Shown here: positions 5,407-5,938 of the stretch, piece after piece
Numbering within the stretch: position 1 is the stretch's first letter
Layout of the letters: each line of letters begins with the position of its first letter
Origin: CAYVUI01 sp964454745
GTDB taxonomy: Bacteria; Planctomycetota; Phycisphaerae; Sedimentisphaerales; Anaerohalosphaeraceae
Length of the DNA: 5,938 nucleotides
Direction of reading: 5' to 3'
Assembly: GCA_964454745.1 (NCBI GenBank)
Contig: CAYVUI010000171.1
Location: 1 to 5,938 of the forward strand
The notes under the pieces: generated by a model
What the model was told of the DNA's origin: nothing
The model's input: the letters and a program-made list of their open reading frames with translations, nothing else
Databases searched by the model: none
Made by a program: the position numbers and the translations under genes

Positions 5407-5938
5407 ATGATTTCTATTCAAATGATTGTACAGAGGATATCAGGCAGGAACCGTCTTTAATTTCACAGCAGGCGGATGATTTGCAGCGGGAGAGAGAATC
5501 CGAACGGTCAGAAATACTCCGACTTTTTGAGGAGAGACTCGACGAGATACTTTCCGAAGGCTCGCCGGAGGGGATTGCCGAAGAGATATATCGAAAACTC
5601 GAAGAGATGAGCGAACCTTGCGACCAAGGCGAACACGAAGATATGTACTCGCTGTGGTCAGCCATGACAGCGCTGACCCAGGAGACGAAACTGCAGGGCA
5701 GGGCATTCAGTGATTTACGGCAGGAACTTGAGCCTATGGGCGGCTTTGTCGAATCGGCCGCTTCACTGCTTGAAAAATTACAGGGTACTATAGAATTAAA
5801 CCAACGGAGGAACGAAGAATTACTTCAGCGGCAGGTAATGGAAAACACCGCTGATCTATTGATAGACATCAGGGAAAGATTGCTTCGCGGGCTGGATGCG
5901 GCACGCAAATCTCTAAGCGATTATGAAACGGCAGACTC
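5403..5938 (+). CDS. GrpE-like nucleotide exchange factor, C-terminus cut by window end
   Basis: The frame is open from ATG 5403 to the end of the window (178 residues seen). The ATG overlaps the preceding TGA as ATGA, a translational-coupling arrangement; GGAGGGAG at 5382-5389 lies 13 bases upstream. The N-terminal ~80 residues are acidic, helical and variable. Residues 81-113 (MYSLWSAMTALTQETKLQGR and onward) and 118-148 look like the long coiled coil of GrpE. Residues 149-170 (TADLLIDIRERLLRGLDAAR) match the segment that leads into the GrpE head. GrpE dimers release ADP from Hsp70-type chaperones. The assignment rests on this pattern and on the J-like neighbour. The N-terminal extension is longer than in DnaK-linked GrpE, suggesting a dedicated partner Hsp70. 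The C-terminal beta domain is outside the window. Confidence 0.72.
   Translation, partial: MNDFYSNDCTEDIRQEPSLISQQADDLQRERESERSEILRLFEERLDEILSEGSPEGIAEEIYRKLEEMSEPCDQGEHEDMYSLWSAMTALTQETKLQGRAFSDLRQELEPMGGFVESAASLLEKLQGTIELNQRRNEELLQRQVMENTADLLIDIRERLLRGLDAARKSLSDYETAD

Noticed and set aside
5414..5706. Two minus-strand ORFs near the right end
   Set aside because: They are antisense to the GrpE-like frame, which is coupled to the upstream gene and has a coherent coiled-coil pattern.

Overview
The window comes from a bacterium of moderate GC content, with sigma-70-type promoters and purine-rich ribosome binding sites. The sequence does not fix the phylum. From memory, small Hsp70-type chaperone clusters of this kind together with IS66-type elements recall planctomycete or deltaproteobacterial-grade genomes, but that is a weak inference.

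Left third (1-1456): a mobile-element graveyard. On the minus strand lies the 5' part of a small helix-turn-helix-like ORF, resembling the short accessory ORFs of IS66-type elements. A 139-bp miniature inverted-repeat element (56-194) interrupts it. That element has IS66-like GTAA termini and a perfect 8-bp target duplication; removing it and one duplication copy restores the reading frame exactly. Next is a group II intron (about 422-1456). Its RNA 3' end (domains V and VI) looks intact, but its encoded protein has lost the whole reverse transcriptase core through an internal deletion and keeps only an N-terminal stub plus the maturase domain.

Middle (1457-2037): no intact gene. The first 200 bases after the intron hold a degenerate peptide that resembles the C-terminal part of another group II intron reverse transcriptase. 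A near-perfect sigma-70 promoter (1780-1808) follows. A second, unrelated 170-bp miniature element (1827-1996, with a 5-bp target duplication AGGAA) sits between this promoter and the next start codon, so it would form most of the 5' untranslated leader.

Right part (2038-5938): a tight plus-strand operon of three genes. The first encodes a 1006-residue helical-repeat (TPR-like) protein with a low-complexity acidic tail. The second encodes a 112-residue J-domain-like protein that lacks the HPD motif. The third, overlapping by ATGA and cut by the window end, encodes a GrpE-like nucleotide exchange factor. J-like plus GrpE-like proteins imply an Hsp70-family ATPase as partner, probably encoded just past the window. 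Together they look like a specialised, poorly described Hsp70 chaperone system in which the large repeat protein may act as scaffold or client adaptor.
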